From an uncultured Acidobacteriia bacterium (GTDB taxonomy: Bacteria; Acidobacteriota; Terriglobia; Bryobacterales; Bryobacteraceae), in the NCBI GenBank assembly GCA_903907865.1, contig CAIVPR010000028.1, forward strand, positions 1 to 64,000: a DNA stretch of 64,000 bases. Reading direction: 5' to 3'. A program made the position numbers and the translations under genes. Shown here one piece after another: positions 10,297 through 20,029 of the stretch. The notes under the pieces were generated by a model that worked only from the letters and a program-made list of their open reading frames with translations, made no database searches and had not been told where the DNA came from. The stretch's first letter is position 1. Each line of letters opens with the position of its first letter.

Positions 10297-12648
10297 CTAC
10301 TCCCCGGCGCACCGAAACCCGTCGCCGAAGCTCCGGCTCGACGGCTGGAGCCCGAGACGCCTGGACGCGCGCGCAGACTGCGCAACATAGAGCCAGGATC
10401 CGCCGCGGAGCGGTCTGAAATCCCCGCTCGCCGCTCCTGTCGGATCGGTCGCGGCTCCCGCCGCGTACGGCCCATACGAGTCCGCAGTCCACTGCCAGAC
10501 ATTTCCCAGCATGTCGTAGAGGCCCCACGCGTTCGGCTGCTTGCTGCCCACTGGGTGGGTGGTGTTTCCGCTGTTCTTGTTGTACCAGGCGATCAAGTCC
10601 AAATCGCCGTAACGCGCCCCCGTAGTTCTAGCACGCGCGGCGTATTCCCATTCCGCCTCGGTCGGCAAACGCATCCCCACCGCCGAGCAATACTTCCTTG
10701 CCTCGTCCCAACTCACGGTCTCCACGGGCAACTGCGGTCCCTTGAAGTGGCTCGGATTACTCCCGATGACCCGCTGGTACTCCTGCTGTGTCACCGGCGT
10801 GGCTCCGATGCGGAAACGGCGGGTGATGGTCACGCGGTGCGCCGGTTTTTCGTCCTCGTAGCACTCGGTGTCCCCCCGGGAACAGCCCATCAGGAAGCTG
10901 TCCGGTTCGATCCACACATACGGCACCCGTTGCGGTTCCACCCGCGGCGGCGCGGCAACACCCCCGGTTGGGGGCGGAACCGCCGTCTCCGCATACTCCC
11001 CGCCCCGCACTTCCTTGAACGCGTCGTGGAACACCTTCTCCCACAGATCCCGCTTGATTCCACCGCGCGGAGCCAGCAACTGTCCGAAGCTAAGGTCCAC
11101 CAGTTTCCTGCTCGCCTGCACCCGTGCCGTGAATTCCGCCGTCGATACTCCCACCTCGGCCGCCGCCAACGCGAGGTTCAACTCCGCCACATACTTCTGC
11201 GACAGGGCATATACCGGCTCGGTGCGGAAATCGGCGCTGGATTGCCCGCCGGAACGCCGGATTGCCTGCCCGAACCGGTCTGCGTCCTGCTTCAGGCTTG
11301 CGTCCAGCCTGTCTTGCTTCTGGTACAGTGCCAGCGCCTTATCGAGATCGTACGGGGCCGTCCGAATGGATTCCAGCATCGGCCGAACCTCGTCGGTCAG
11401 GTTCTTCATGCCCGCGTAGTGGCAACTCATGCACGAACGGCCGTTGACCACTTCGGGCGAATCCGGGTTGTTCCGGTCGAACACAATCCCGACGGGCCCC
11501 TTGTCCAGGCGCTTGCCCTCCCCGGTGGTCAGGTAGTAGGCCTGCATCCCGTTGGGAAGGTTGAAGATGATCTCGCCGCCCGCCGCCTTGAACTGCAGCG
11601 GGTTCTGGAAGATGTTCTGTTCCCCGATGTTCGAGCTGAAGTCGAAACTCCGCCAGTAGGCGCCGAAGGAGGACAGGTGCCGCTCCACCACCCGGTTGTT
11701 GCGCGAAACGCCGCTGTTGCGGACACCCCCGCGCTGCACGTTCTTCTCCTGCTCGATGTCGCGGGCCAAGTCAAGCCCGAGCTTCTTCTCCAGTTCCTGG
11801 ACAGTATTGGGCAGTTCGAGAATGTCGTGGTAAAGGGGCGGAGCCGATGCCGTAGCCACAAACCAGTCGGCCTTGATGTAGGCCAACTGCGAGCCGGAAA
11901 GGGCCTTGACGCGCTGGAGGTCCGGCGTGACGGTCTCGATTCCGTAGGGATAGGCGTCCACCACCCGCTTCCAGGTGTCGAAACTCCAGTTCAGGTCGCG
12001 CAGGTCGATGCGGAAGAGCGTCTTGGTGGAATCGACGGGCAGGGGCACCGCGATTTCGCGGTTCATCGAGAGGCTGTTGACCAGCTTGGAAAGTCCAATG
12101 CGGTAGCCGTCCAGTTCCGAGTCGGGCACGTTGGCGTTGTAGAGGTGGACGATGCTGTAGTAGCGGAGGAAACGGCGGTCGCGCTCACCGGCGGCTTCGA
12201 GGTCGGCGCGGATGTTGCGGACGATTTCGGCGTCGCCGATGAAGCGACGGGCGATCTTGGCCGCGGGCTTCTCCCAGTTGGGTGCGCCCGCCGTGATCCA
12301 GTCGCGGAGCGCCGCGACGTCCACAGCTTCCAGGGGACCGCTGTCCTGGGGCATCGAGCCGGACTCCACAACCTTGAGGAGCAGCGAGGAGCGCTGGCCC
12401 GGCACCACGGTCTTCCCCGAAACAAGGCGTTCGCGGTCCAGCACATAGATGTTCTTGTTGGCGACGCCGTTGGCCCCGTGGCAACGGAAGCAGTTGGTTT
12501 TGAGGACGGCCTCAGCCTTCTTCGCCAGCGCGTCAGGGTTGGCCTGCTGGGCGCGGAGGGATTGCGGGACCGAGCAGACGGACAGGAGTCCGACGACAAA
12601 ACAGGTGGACCGAATCTGTCGTGCATGCCGCCACTTCTTGAGGGTCAT
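10297..12648 (-). CDS. Secreted di-cytochrome fused to a formylglycine-generating-enzyme-like domain
   Basis: 783 residues, start ATG 12646-12648 giving a signal peptide (FVVGLLSVCSVPQSLRAQQ). A first c-type haem motif CFRCHG lies near residue 58 in a planctomycete-type cytochrome domain. A second, CMSCHYAG, lies near residue 400 in a long domain of unknown function. The last 230 residues are an FGE-sulfatase (SUMF1) fold: SFLMGCSRGD, PTEAEWEYAAR, LYDMLGNVWQWTAD and a final GDGFRCAGE. The two catalytic cysteines of true formylglycine-generating enzymes, expected after LRGGSW, are absent (LRGGSWLYVAQSARASRRLG), so it probably does not activate sulfatases. The role may be binding or anchoring in the periplasm. 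It is divergent from gltX. Confidence 0.85.
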   Translation of the reverse strand: MTLKKWRHARQIRSTCFVVGLLSVCSVPQSLRAQQANPDALAKKAEAVLKTNCFRCHGANGVANKNIYVLDRERLVSGKTVVPGQRSSLLLKVVESGSMPQDSGPLEAVDVAALRDWITAGAPNWEKPAAKIARRFIGDAEIVRNIRADLEAAGERDRRFLRYYSIVHLYNANVPDSELDGYRIGLSKLVNSLSMNREIAVPLPVDSTKTLFRIDLRDLNWSFDTWKRVVDAYPYGIETVTPDLQRVKALSGSQLAYIKADWFVATASAPPLYHDILELPNTVQELEKKLGLDLARDIEQEKNVQRGGVRNSGVSRNNRVVERHLSSFGAYWRSFDFSSNIGEQNIFQNPLQFKAAGGEIIFNLPNGMQAYYLTTGEGKRLDKGPVGIVFDRNNPDSPEVVNGRSCMSCHYAGMKNLTDEVRPMLESIRTAPYDLDKALALYQKQDRLDASLKQDADRFGQAIRRSGGQSSADFRTEPVYALSQKYVAELNLALAAAEVGVSTAEFTARVQASRKLVDLSFGQLLAPRGGIKRDLWEKVFHDAFKEVRGGEYAETAVPPPTGGVAAPPRVEPQRVPYVWIEPDSFLMGCSRGDTECYEDEKPAHRVTITRRFRIGATPVTQQEYQRVIGSNPSHFKGPQLPVETVSWDEARKYCSAVGMRLPTEAEWEYAARARTTGARYGDLDLIAWYNKNSGNTTHPVGSKQPNAWGLYDMLGNVWQWTADSYGPYAAGAATDPTGAASGDFRPLRGGSWLYVAQSARASRRLGLQPSSRSFGDGFRCAGE

Positions 12649-12714
12649 TTTGCTACATGATAACCCAGTACGCCTTCCTGGTGGGGATTGCAAGCTGAGT
12701 TGATTGCCGCCATT

Positions 12715-12826
12715 TTACGACGCAAAAGCTGCTGATCGAACGCCGGGCGTCTTCTCGCCCCGGATCACCTCGACCGCCACCCTCGCCTTGAACGCGGGCG
12801 TGTACTGCTTTTCGAATCGTCGTCAT
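12715..12826 (-). mobile_element. IS3-family OrfA transposase N-terminal remnant
   Basis: ATG at 12824-12826 starts MTTIRK. After a shift of one base in the A run the frame continues KQYTPAFKARVAVEVIRGEK, the hallmark opening of IS3 OrfA helix-turn-helix proteins, and ends at TAA 12715-12717. Only about 36 codons survive, with no OrfB and no terminal repeats, so it is a dead fragment. The rest of the 274-bp gap between the two flanking genes (12649-12922) shows nothing else beyond a TATACT -10-like box at 12909. Confidence 0.65.
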
Positions 12827-12922
12827 CCTCGCGAAGACGGCAGCTATTGGCACTATGAACTTCCAGCCGCGTCGATTCGTAGTTCGGCTCTTTGAGAGCC
12901 GCGGCGGCTATACTGCAATTTC

Positions 12923-14335
12923 ATGCCCAGAGTCAGATTTGCGCCGTCCCCGACGGGCTACCTCCACGTCGGGAGCGCCCGCACCTTTATTTTCAACTGG
13001 TTGTACGCACGCCGCCACAACGGCACGATGATCCTGCGGATCGACGACACCGACCTCGAACGGAACACCGAACAGTCGCTGCAGTCGATTTTCGAGGGGC
13101 TCCAGTGGTTGGGGCTGGACTGGAACGAGCAGTACCGGCAATCGGAGCGGCTTGACCTGCACCAGGCAATGGCGCAGTCGATTCTCGACAAGGGGTTGGC
13201 GTACCGCGACTTCACGCCCGCATCGGAAGAGTCGACAGTAGGATGGCTGTTCAATCCCGGCCAGCGAGAAATTTCGCGCGAGGAGTCCGACCGCCGGGCC
13301 GCAGCGGGCGAATCCTTCGTCTTGCGCTACCGCGTGCCTCGCGACACGCCCGAAACCGTGCGGTTCACCGACGCCGTCTACGGGGAACAGTCCAAATCGA
13401 CCGCCGACATCGAGGATTTCGCCCTATTGCGCAGCTCCGGCGCGCCGACCTACCACCTTGCGTCCTGCGCGGACGACGTCGACCTGCGGATCAGCCATAT
13501 CGTGCGCGGTCAGGACCACCTCACCAACACCTTCAAGCACGTGCTGATCTTCCAGGCCGCGGGCTTCCCCGCCCCGCAATTCGCGCACCTGCCGCTGCTG
13601 GTGGCACCGGACGGCGCGAAGCTCTCCAAGCGGAAGCACGGGCCGGTGGTCTCGGTGACCACGTACCGCGACGCCGGGTTCCTGCCGCAGGCCTTCATCA
13701 ATTTCCTCTGCCTGCTGGGCTGGTCGCCGAAAGACGACCGCGAACGCATGACCCGCGAAGAACTCGTGTCGGCGTTCTCGTTCGAGGGCATCAACCGGTC
13801 GAACGCCGTGATCAACTTCACGGAGGAGAGCCCGTTCGACGCAAAATCGCTCTGGCTGAACGCGGACCACATCCGCACCATGGCCGCGTCGGACTTGGCG
13901 CTTGCGTTGAAGCCGGTTGTCGAAGGTGCCGGTTACAGTTCCGAGCGGCTCGGGCTGATCACGCCCTTGATCCAGGAACGGATCAAGCTACTGAAAGATG
14001 TCCTTACCGTCGGCGACTTCTTCTTCGTCGACGAACTGGCCCCGTACGATTCCGCCGAACTGATCCCGAAGAAGGGTGACGCGGCGATGGCGCTGAAGGC
14101 CCTCGAAGCGGCGTACACGGCGCTGGAGACGGCGGAGTTCGCGCACGACCCGCTGGAGGCCGCATTGCGGGCCGCGGCCGAGACGGTCGGGATCAAGGCT
14201 GGCCAGCTTTTCGAGCCGGTGCGGGTCGCCGTATGCGGCCGCAAGACCGCGCCGCCGCTGTTCGGAACGCTCGAAGCATTGGGCCGCGACGTCTGTTTGT
14301 CGAGAATCGAAGGGGCGGTTGCGAAACTGAAATAG
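12923..14335 (+). CDS. gltX: Glutamate--tRNA ligase
   Basis: Class I synthetase that attaches glutamate to tRNA-Glu. 470 residues, normal length. The HIGH motif appears as [14 protein letters not shown] near the N-terminus and the KMSKS motif as KLSKRKHGP near residue 235. The C-terminal anticodon-binding domain is present. Because a separate GlnRS follows directly, this enzyme is probably discriminating, and no GatCAB route for glutamine is needed from this locus. A TATACT box at 12909-12914 sits 9 bp before the ATG, implying a very short leader. glnS starts 3 bases after the gltX stop codon. Confidence 0.96.
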   Translation: MPRVRFAPSPTGYLHVGSARTFIFNWLYARRHNGTMILRIDDTDLERNTEQSLQSIFEGLQWLGLDWNEQYRQSERLDLHQAMAQSILDKGLAYRDFTPASEESTVGWLFNPGQREISREESDRRAAAGESFVLRYRVPRDTPETVRFTDAVYGEQSKSTADIEDFALLRSSGAPTYHLASCADDVDLRISHIVRGQDHLTNTFKHVLIFQAAGFPAPQFAHLPLLVAPDGAKLSKRKHGPVVSVTTYRDAGFLPQAFINFLCLLGWSPKDDRERMTREELVSAFSFEGINRSNAVINFTEESPFDAKSLWLNADHIRTMAASDLALALKPVVEGAGYSSERLGLITPLIQERIKLLKDVLTVGDFFFVDELAPYDSAELIPKKGDAAMALKALEAAYTALETAEFAHDPLEAALRAAAETVGIKAGQLFEPVRVAVCGRKTAPPLFGTLEALGRDVCLSRIEGAVAKLK

Positions 14336-14337
14336 TA

Positions 14338-16050
14338 ATGTCCGAGCCTTCCACATCCCCAGTGCCCAGTCCGGCACCCGTCCAGTCGAACTTCATCCGC
14401 GACATCATGATCGCGGACCGCGAGAGCAACAAGTACGGAGGCGTGGTCCGCACGCGGTTCCCGCCGGAGCCGAATGGGTACCTGCACCTTGGCCACGCGA
14501 AGTCGATCTGCCTGAACTTCGGCTTGGCCGCGGAGTTCGGCGGCACCACGAACCTGCGCTTCGATGACACCAACCCGGAGAAGGAAGAGCAGGAGTATGT
14601 CGACTCGATCATCGACAACGTCCGCTGGCTGGGTTTCCAGTGGGACAAGATGCTGTTCGCGTCCGACTATTTCGAGCCGATCTACCAGTGGGCGGTGCAG
14701 TTGATTCGCGCGGGCCAGGCCTACGTGTGCGACTTGAACGCCGAGGAAGTGCGCCAGTACCGCGGCACGCTGGTGGATGGCGGGAAGCACAGTCCGTATC
14801 GGGACCGGTCGGTGGAGGAGAACCTCGATCTGCTCGCGCGGATGCGGGCCGGAGAGTTTCCAGACGGGTCGCGGACGGTGCGGGCCAAGATCGACATGGG
14901 GTCGCCGAACCTGAACCTGCGCGATCCGGTGATGTACCGGATTCTGCACGCGACGCACCACCGGACGGGCGACGACTGGTGCATCTACCCGATGTACGAC
15001 TACGCGCACGGCCAGTCGGACTCGATCGAGGGTATCACGCACTCGATCTGCACGCTGGAGTTCGAGGACCACAGACCGCTCTACGACTGGTTCGTGGACC
15101 AGTTGGGGATCCACCACCCGCAGCAGATCGAATTCGACCGGCTGAACCTCACGTACACGCTGCTGAGCAAGCGGAAGCTGCTGCAGTTGGTCAACGACGG
15201 GCATGTCCGGGGTTGGGACGATCCGCGAATGCCTACACTTTCGGGAATCCGTCGCCGCGGCTACACGCCGGAAGCGATGCGGAGTTTCTGCGGGGCGATC
15301 GGGGTCGGCAAGACCAACGGGACCATCGAGCTGGGGCTGCTGGAACACCATGTCCGGGAGGATCTGAACAAGCGGGTCAACCGGGTGATGGCGGTGCTGC
15401 GTCCACTGAAGGTCGTGATCGAAAACTATCCGGACGACCTGGTGGAAGAATTGCCTGCGGTGAACAACCCCGAGGACGAGTCGGCGGGGTCGCGGACGGT
15501 GCCGTTCTCGAAGGTGCTGTACATCGAGCAGGACGATTTCCGGGAGGTGCCGCCGAAGCAGTTCTACCGGCTGTCGCCGGGCAAGGAAGTGCGGTTGCGC
15601 TGGGGCTTCTTCATCACCTGCACGGGCGTGGTTAAAAACGATGCGGGCGAAGTGGTGGAGTTGCGGGCGACCTACGATCCGGCCACGCGCGGCGGCAATT
15701 CGCCGGACGGGCGGAAGGTGAAGGCGACGATCCACTGGGTGTCGGCGGCACATGCGCTGGAGGCCGAGGTGCGGCTGTACGAGACGCTGTTCAGCAAGGA
15801 GAATCCGAATCAGGTGGAGGAGGGGGGCAACTTCCTCGACAACATCAATCCGAATTCCCTTGAGGTGCTGAGCGGGTGCAAGCTGGAACCGGCGCTGGCG
15901 ACGGCGAAACCGGGGGACCGGGTGCAGTTCGAGCGGCTGGGCTATTTCTGTTGCGATCTGGATTCGACGGAAGGCGCGTTGGTGTTCAACCGGACGGTGG
16001 CGTTGAAGGATAGCTGGGCGAAGATCGAGAAGCGGGAGAAGGGGAAGTAG
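14338..16050 (+). CDS. glnS: Glutamine--tRNA ligase
   Basis: Charges tRNA-Gln with glutamine. 570 residues. HIGH motif [17 protein letters not shown] near residue 44, the GlnRS-specific [15 protein letters not shown], the KMSKS equivalent [13 protein letters not shown], and the C-terminal double beta-barrel anticodon domain. The start ATG at 14338 lies 3 bases after the gltX TAG, and the variable N-terminus ([14 protein letters not shown]) is short as in bacterial GlnRS. GlnRS is patchily distributed in bacteria and has spread by transfer. The tight gltX-glnS pairing suggests a single transcript. Confidence 0.97.
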   Translation: MSEPSTSPVPSPAPVQSNFIRDIMIADRESNKYGGVVRTRFPPEPNGYLHLGHAKSICLNFGLAAEFGGTTNLRFDDTNPEKEEQEYVDSIIDNVRWLGFQWDKMLFASDYFEPIYQWAVQLIRAGQAYVCDLNAEEVRQYRGTLVDGGKHSPYRDRSVEENLDLLARMRAGEFPDGSRTVRAKIDMGSPNLNLRDPVMYRILHATHHRTGDDWCIYPMYDYAHGQSDSIEGITHSICTLEFEDHRPLYDWFVDQLGIHHPQQIEFDRLNLTYTLLSKRKLLQLVNDGHVRGWDDPRMPTLSGIRRRGYTPEAMRSFCGAIGVGKTNGTIELGLLEHHVREDLNKRVNRVMAVLRPLKVVIENYPDDLVEELPAVNNPEDESAGSRTVPFSKVLYIEQDDFREVPPKQFYRLSPGKEVRLRWGFFITCTGVVKNDAGEVVELRATYDPATRGGNSPDGRKVKATIHWVSAAHALEAEVRLYETLFSKENPNQVEEGGNFLDNINPNSLEVLSGCKLEPALATAKPGDRVQFERLGYFCCDLDSTEGALVFNRTVALKDSWAKIEKREKGK

Positions 16051-16069
16051 AGGCCGCCTCAACAAAGAC

Positions 16070-17617
16070 ATGAACATTCTTGGCATTGGCGGGGTTTTGC
16101 GGGATGCGGCGGCGGCCTTGGTCTCCGACGGACGCATCGTGGCGGCCATTGAAGAGACCAAGCTGACGCGGCAGGCCCATCCGGGCCGATTACCCGATGC
16201 CGCGATCAGTGCCTGCCTCAAACTCGGCGGCCTGAAACCCGGGGATATCGACTACGTCGCCCTATCGCGACCACTACCACCGGGATCGGCGCTGCCGCTG
16301 GCGCTCCGAGCATTCGAGAAGGCCAAGGTCGTGTCGGTGGACCACCACGCGGCGCATGCGGCGTCGGCGTTCTTCGCCTCGCCGTTCGAGTCGGCAGTAG
16401 CCGTGACGCTGGACCGCGAGGGCGACCTCCGTTGCGGCGGCAAATGGCGCGGCGACGGCAACCGGCTCATGCTTGAAGAGGAAATCCTGTATCCGGATTC
16501 AATCGGCGAGCTTTACGGGCGTGTGACGGAGCTGCTGGGGTTCCACGCCAGTTCCGAGGAGCACAAGGTCCAGTGGCTGTCGACCTCGGGCGAGTCCCGG
16601 TTTCTCGACCTGTTCGAGGACATCGCCCACGGGCACGCGTTCGAGCAATCCTATTTCGACTTGGGACGCGAAGGCCATGGCGGGTTCAGTTCGAAGTTCT
16701 TCGACCGGCTGGGCGTTTCCGGCGCGGACAAACTGAGCGAAAAGATGGCGGCGGATGTCGCGGCCAGCATGCAGCGGGCGCTGGAAACGTACGTCGACCG
16801 GCTGGTGGGCGATGCGGAGAACATCTGTCTGGCGGGCGGGGTGGCGTGGAACGCGCTGCTGGTCTCGCACTTGGAGCGGACGCGCAAGGGCGTGTTCGCG
16901 CAGCCCGCAGCAGGGAACGCGGGGACGGCTTTGGGAGCAGCGCTGGATGTCTGGCACCAAACGGTCGGGGGCACGGAGCGGGTGGACAGCGGCGGGTACT
17001 GTCTCGGTCCGGCATTCGGGCCCAACGAGGTCAAGCAGGCTCTGGAGAACTGCAAGCTGCGGTTCCGGCTACTGACGACGACGCCCGAACTGATCGGCGC
17101 GGCGGTGCGGCACTTCCAGCAGAACCACATCGTGGCGTGGATGCAGGGGCGGATGGAGTTCGGGCCGCGCGCGCTGGGCAACAGGAGCATTCTGGCGTCG
17201 CCGCACGACCCCTATTCGACGGAAAACCTGAACACGTTCATCAAGCACCGCGAAGGCTTCCGCAAGTTCGCCGCCAGCGTGCCGGAGGAGTTGGCGTCGC
17301 GGTATTTCGAAACCGGCTCGAACGCGCGGCACTTGGCAACGGTGGGACGCGTGAGGCCGGAATACCGCGAGCAGTTCCGGGCCGCGATCTTGGGCGACGA
17401 TCTGGTCCGGGTCCATACGGTTTCGAAGGACGACAACCCGCTCTACTGGCAATTGCTGCACGGGTTCGGCGAGGCGTCGGGGCTGCCGGTGCTCTACAAC
17501 ACGTCGTTCAACCTGTTTGGCGAGCCGCTAGTGTGCACCCCACGCGATGCCGTGCGTAGTTTCTACTCGTCGGGCATCGACGCCATGGTGGCGGGGAATT
17601 TCCTGCTGGAGAAGTAA
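16070..17617 (+). CDS. NodU/CmcH-type carbamoyltransferase
   Basis: 515 residues. The N-terminal half is a Kae1/TsaD-like domain (MNILGIGGVLRDAAAALV, AAIEETKLTRQAHPGRLP, the metal-site histidines in VDHHAAHAASAFFASPF). The C-terminal carbamoyltransferase domain contains GRMEFGPRALGNRSILA. The family moves a carbamoyl group from carbamoyl phosphate via carbamoyl-AMP to hydroxyls of sugars or antibiotics, as in Nod factor or cephamycin decoration. The acceptor here is unknown. The next gene starts at the base after the stop and murJ lies further downstream, so a surface-polymer substrate is possible but unproven. Confidence 0.92.
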   Translation: MNILGIGGVLRDAAAALVSDGRIVAAIEETKLTRQAHPGRLPDAAISACLKLGGLKPGDIDYVALSRPLPPGSALPLALRAFEKAKVVSVDHHAAHAASAFFASPFESAVAVTLDREGDLRCGGKWRGDGNRLMLEEEILYPDSIGELYGRVTELLGFHASSEEHKVQWLSTSGESRFLDLFEDIAHGHAFEQSYFDLGREGHGGFSSKFFDRLGVSGADKLSEKMAADVAASMQRALETYVDRLVGDAENICLAGGVAWNALLVSHLERTRKGVFAQPAAGNAGTALGAALDVWHQTVGGTERVDSGGYCLGPAFGPNEVKQALENCKLRFRLLTTTPELIGAAVRHFQQNHIVAWMQGRMEFGPRALGNRSILASPHDPYSTENLNTFIKHREGFRKFAASVPEELASRYFETGSNARHLATVGRVRPEYREQFRAAILGDDLVRVHTVSKDDNPLYWQLLHGFGEASGLPVLYNTSFNLFGEPLVCTPRDAVRSFYSSGIDAMVAGNFLLEK

Positions 17618-18145
17618 ATGGCGGGAGACATGTTCGAAGGCATTCCCGATCCTGAGCCCCGCAGACAAACCGACCTGCGGTTGCCCGCCCCGGGCGAGAT
17701 GTTCGCTGGAATCCCAGATCCCCAAGGCACTCCGGAGGACACGGCGACGGCGGGAAAGCTGATGTTCGGTGTGCTCGGTCTAGTCTGCCTGCTGTTCGCG
17801 TGGATGTACTTCTTCACGCCGAGGACGGTGGAGTGGAAGGTGGTCGACGGGGCGCTGGACATCAAGCGGCTGACCGGCCACGCGCAGTTTCCGCTGGCGT
17901 CGTTGGACAAGGCTGCGGCGCGGGTGGTGGATTTCGACGCCGAACCGGAGTTCCAGCCGCGGGCAAAGGTGATGGGATACAACGGGTTCGGGTTCCGGTC
18001 GGGGCATTTTCGGTTGGCCAACGGCACCAACGTGGAGTTGGATCTGGGGAATGAACACAAGGCTGTCCTGATTCCCAGATGGAAGCTGCGACCGTTGCTC
18101 GTGGGGACGTCCGATCCAGCGGCGTTGATGGCGGCGTTGCGGTAA
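17618..18145 (+). CDS. Single-span membrane protein with a PH-like C-terminal domain
   Basis: 175 residues. The N-terminus contains an internal repeat, MFEGIPDP at residues 5-12 and MFAGIPDP at residues 28-35, in a proline-rich cytoplasmic segment. One membrane span follows (LMFGVLGLVCLLFAWMYFF), then a beta-rich domain ending FGFRSGHFRLANGTNVELDL, which resembles bacterial PH-like domains. It starts directly after the carbamoyltransferase stop codon, so the two genes are co-translated. I cannot assign a function. Confidence 0.72.
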   Translation: MAGDMFEGIPDPEPRRQTDLRLPAPGEMFAGIPDPQGTPEDTATAGKLMFGVLGLVCLLFAWMYFFTPRTVEWKVVDGALDIKRLTGHAQFPLASLDKAAARVVDFDAEPEFQPRAKVMGYNGFGFRSGHFRLANGTNVELDLGNEHKAVLIPRWKLRPLLVGTSDPAALMAALR

Positions 18146-18162
18146 CTGGAGGGCACTAGGCG

Positions 18163-18326
18163 TCAGATCTTTTCGCCGAAGCAGGGCTGATCGTCCGTCA
18201 GTACCGACAAGGGTGTCGGGCCGCGACCAACTTGCAGATGCACCCTCACGGCCTTCGGGACCCAGTTGGCCAAGTCAACCCGGAAACGGCAGTTGGCCTT
18301 GACCCGGTGCATTCCGGTTCCCCGGA
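18163..18326 (-). pseudogene. C-terminal remnant of an unidentified protein next to a palindromic repeat
   Basis: Read on the minus strand from the repeat at 18327, about 50 codons give CRFRVDLANWVPKAVRVHLQ and end DDQPCFGEKI with TGA at 18163-18165. The composition looks like real protein, but there is no start and the frame emerges directly from palindromic repeat copy B. I do not recognise the family. Apart from this and the repeat, 18146-18475 holds only the murJ leader. Confidence 0.4.
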
Positions 18327-18393
18327 CAAACGCTCCCTCGCGGTCGCGGCTCTGCAGAATCAGCTCGTTACCGAGCCGGGACCGCAAGGGAAT
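18327..18393. repeat. Dispersed palindromic repeat, copy B
   Basis: About 67 bp, caaacgctccctcgcggtcg at the left and accgagccgggaccgcaagg at the right. The arms gcggtcgcggctc and gagccgggaccgc pair. It matches copy A at 9955-10020 in order and spacing of all conserved blocks. Like copy A, it abuts a gene remnant. Confidence 0.65.
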
Positions 18394-18475
18394 GCCATTT
18401 TCATCGTCGGACAAATCTCTAGACAAGAGAGAATGGGGAAGTGACGTTGATGGCGGCCCTCCGGGCCGGGGGCAA

Positions 18476-20026
18476 ATGACGAAAAAACGCGGCGCGGCGG
18501 GGTTAGTGGCTGCGGGGATCTTCCTCAGCCGAATCGCGGGGCTGGTCCGGGAGCGGATCTTCGGCCACTATTTCGGCAATTCGGCGGCTGCGGACGCCTT
18601 CCGGGCGGCCATGCGCATCCCGAACTTCCTCCAGAACCTGTTCGGCGAAGGCGTGCTCTCGGCGTCGTTCATCCCGGTCTACGCCGGACTGCTGGCGCGC
18701 GAGAAGCGCGGCGAAGCGGGCCGGGTAGCGGGCGCGGTGCTCGCAATCCTGGCCCTGGTGACGTCCCTGCTGACACTTGCCGGAGTCTTCGCGACGCCAC
18801 TCTTGATCGAGGCCATCGCGCCAGGCTTCCACGGGGCCAAGCGGGAACTCGCGATCCAACTGGTGCGAATCCTGTTTCCAGGGGCTGGATTGCTGGTGAT
18901 GTCGGCGTGGTGCCTCGGCATCCTCAACAGCCACCGGCGGTTCTTCCTCTCGTACAGCGTTCCCGTGCTGTGGAACATCGCGATGATTGGGGCACTGGTC
19001 GGATTCGGTCCGACGGCGGGTCAGGAGCGCTTGGCGGTGATGGTGGCGTGGGCCTCGGTGGCGGGCAGCGCCGCCCAAGTTCTCGCGCAGTTGCCCGTAG
19101 TGCGTGCGCTGGTGCCGGAACTACGCATTGCCCTCGATTTCGGACTCGACGGCGTCCAGACCGCGATCCGCAATTTCGGGCCGGTCTTCGTGGGGCGCGG
19201 TGTGGTGCAGTTGAGCGCCTACATCGATTCGCTGCTGGCCTCGCTGCTGCCCGACGGGGCCGTGGCTGCAATCGGCTATGCCCAGACGATCTACATGCTG
19301 CCGGTCAGCCTGTTCGGGATGGCGGTCTCGGCGTCGGAACTACCGGAAATGGCGTCGGCGACGGGGTCCGAGGAAGCGGTGCACGCCAAGCTGCGGGAAC
19401 GGCTGGCGTCGGGGCAGCGGAAAATCGCGTTTTTTGTGGTGCCGTCGGCGATGGCGTTCCTGGCGCTGGGGGATCTGGTTGTCGGGGCGATCATCCAAGG
19501 GGGCCGCTTCACCGGCCGGGATTCGACGTATGTGTGGGCGATCCTGGCGGGGTCGGCGGTGGGACTGCTGGCGTCGACGCGGGGGCGGCTGTTTTCGTCG
19601 GCGTTTTACGCGCTAAAGGACACGCGGACACCGCTGCGATTCGCGGTGGTGCGCGTGGCGCTCACGACGGGCTTGGGCTACGTGTGCGCGATTCCGTTGC
19701 CGGGATGGCTGGGAATCGACCCGAAGTGGGGCGTTGCCGGATTGACGGCGTCGGCGGGCGTGAGCGGCTGGGTGGAGTATTTGCTGCTGCGAAGGGCGCT
19801 CGGACGACGCATCGGAGCTGTGGCGTCGGATGGAGGGACGTTGGCGCGATTGTGGGCGGCGGCTGCGGTCGCGGCGGCAGTCGCGTGGGCCGTGAAGCTT
19901 CGGATCGCCGGGGTGGAACAGCCGGTGTTGCGAGCGGCGGCGACGCTGCCGATCTACGGACTGGTGTATCTGGGATTGGCGGACGGGCCTGGACTGGTAC
20001 GCAAAATAAGGGCTCGCTTGGCCTAA
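18476..20026 (+). CDS. murJ: Lipid II flippase MurJ
   Basis: 516-residue polytopic membrane protein of the MVF/MurJ family. It flips undecaprenyl-linked peptidoglycan precursor (lipid II) across the inner membrane. The N-terminus MTKKRGAAGLVAAGIFLSRI and the GLVRERIFGHYFGNSAAADA segment are diagnostic, as is NLFGEGVLSASFIPVY. About 14 spans are predicted. The start at ATG 18476 is chosen because the upstream frame translates the palindromic repeat. It is convergent with the TPR gene, with a 3-bp gap. Confidence 0.95.
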   Translation: MTKKRGAAGLVAAGIFLSRIAGLVRERIFGHYFGNSAAADAFRAAMRIPNFLQNLFGEGVLSASFIPVYAGLLAREKRGEAGRVAGAVLAILALVTSLLTLAGVFATPLLIEAIAPGFHGAKRELAIQLVRILFPGAGLLVMSAWCLGILNSHRRFFLSYSVPVLWNIAMIGALVGFGPTAGQERLAVMVAWASVAGSAAQVLAQLPVVRALVPELRIALDFGLDGVQTAIRNFGPVFVGRGVVQLSAYIDSLLASLLPDGAVAAIGYAQTIYMLPVSLFGMAVSASELPEMASATGSEEAVHAKLRERLASGQRKIAFFVVPSAMAFLALGDLVVGAIIQGGRFTGRDSTYVWAILAGSAVGLLASTRGRLFSSAFYALKDTRTPLRFAVVRVALTTGLGYVCAIPLPGWLGIDPKWGVAGLTASAGVSGWVEYLLLRRALGRRIGAVASDGGTLARLWAAAAVAAAVAWAVKLRIAGVEQPVLRAAATLPIYGLVYLGLADGPGLVRKIRARLA

Positions 20027-20029
20027 CAG

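Noticed and set aside
10555-12660. 701-codon plus-strand open frame opposite the cytochrome-FGE gene
   Set aside because: Antisense shadow; the minus-strand product has clear haem and FGE motifs.
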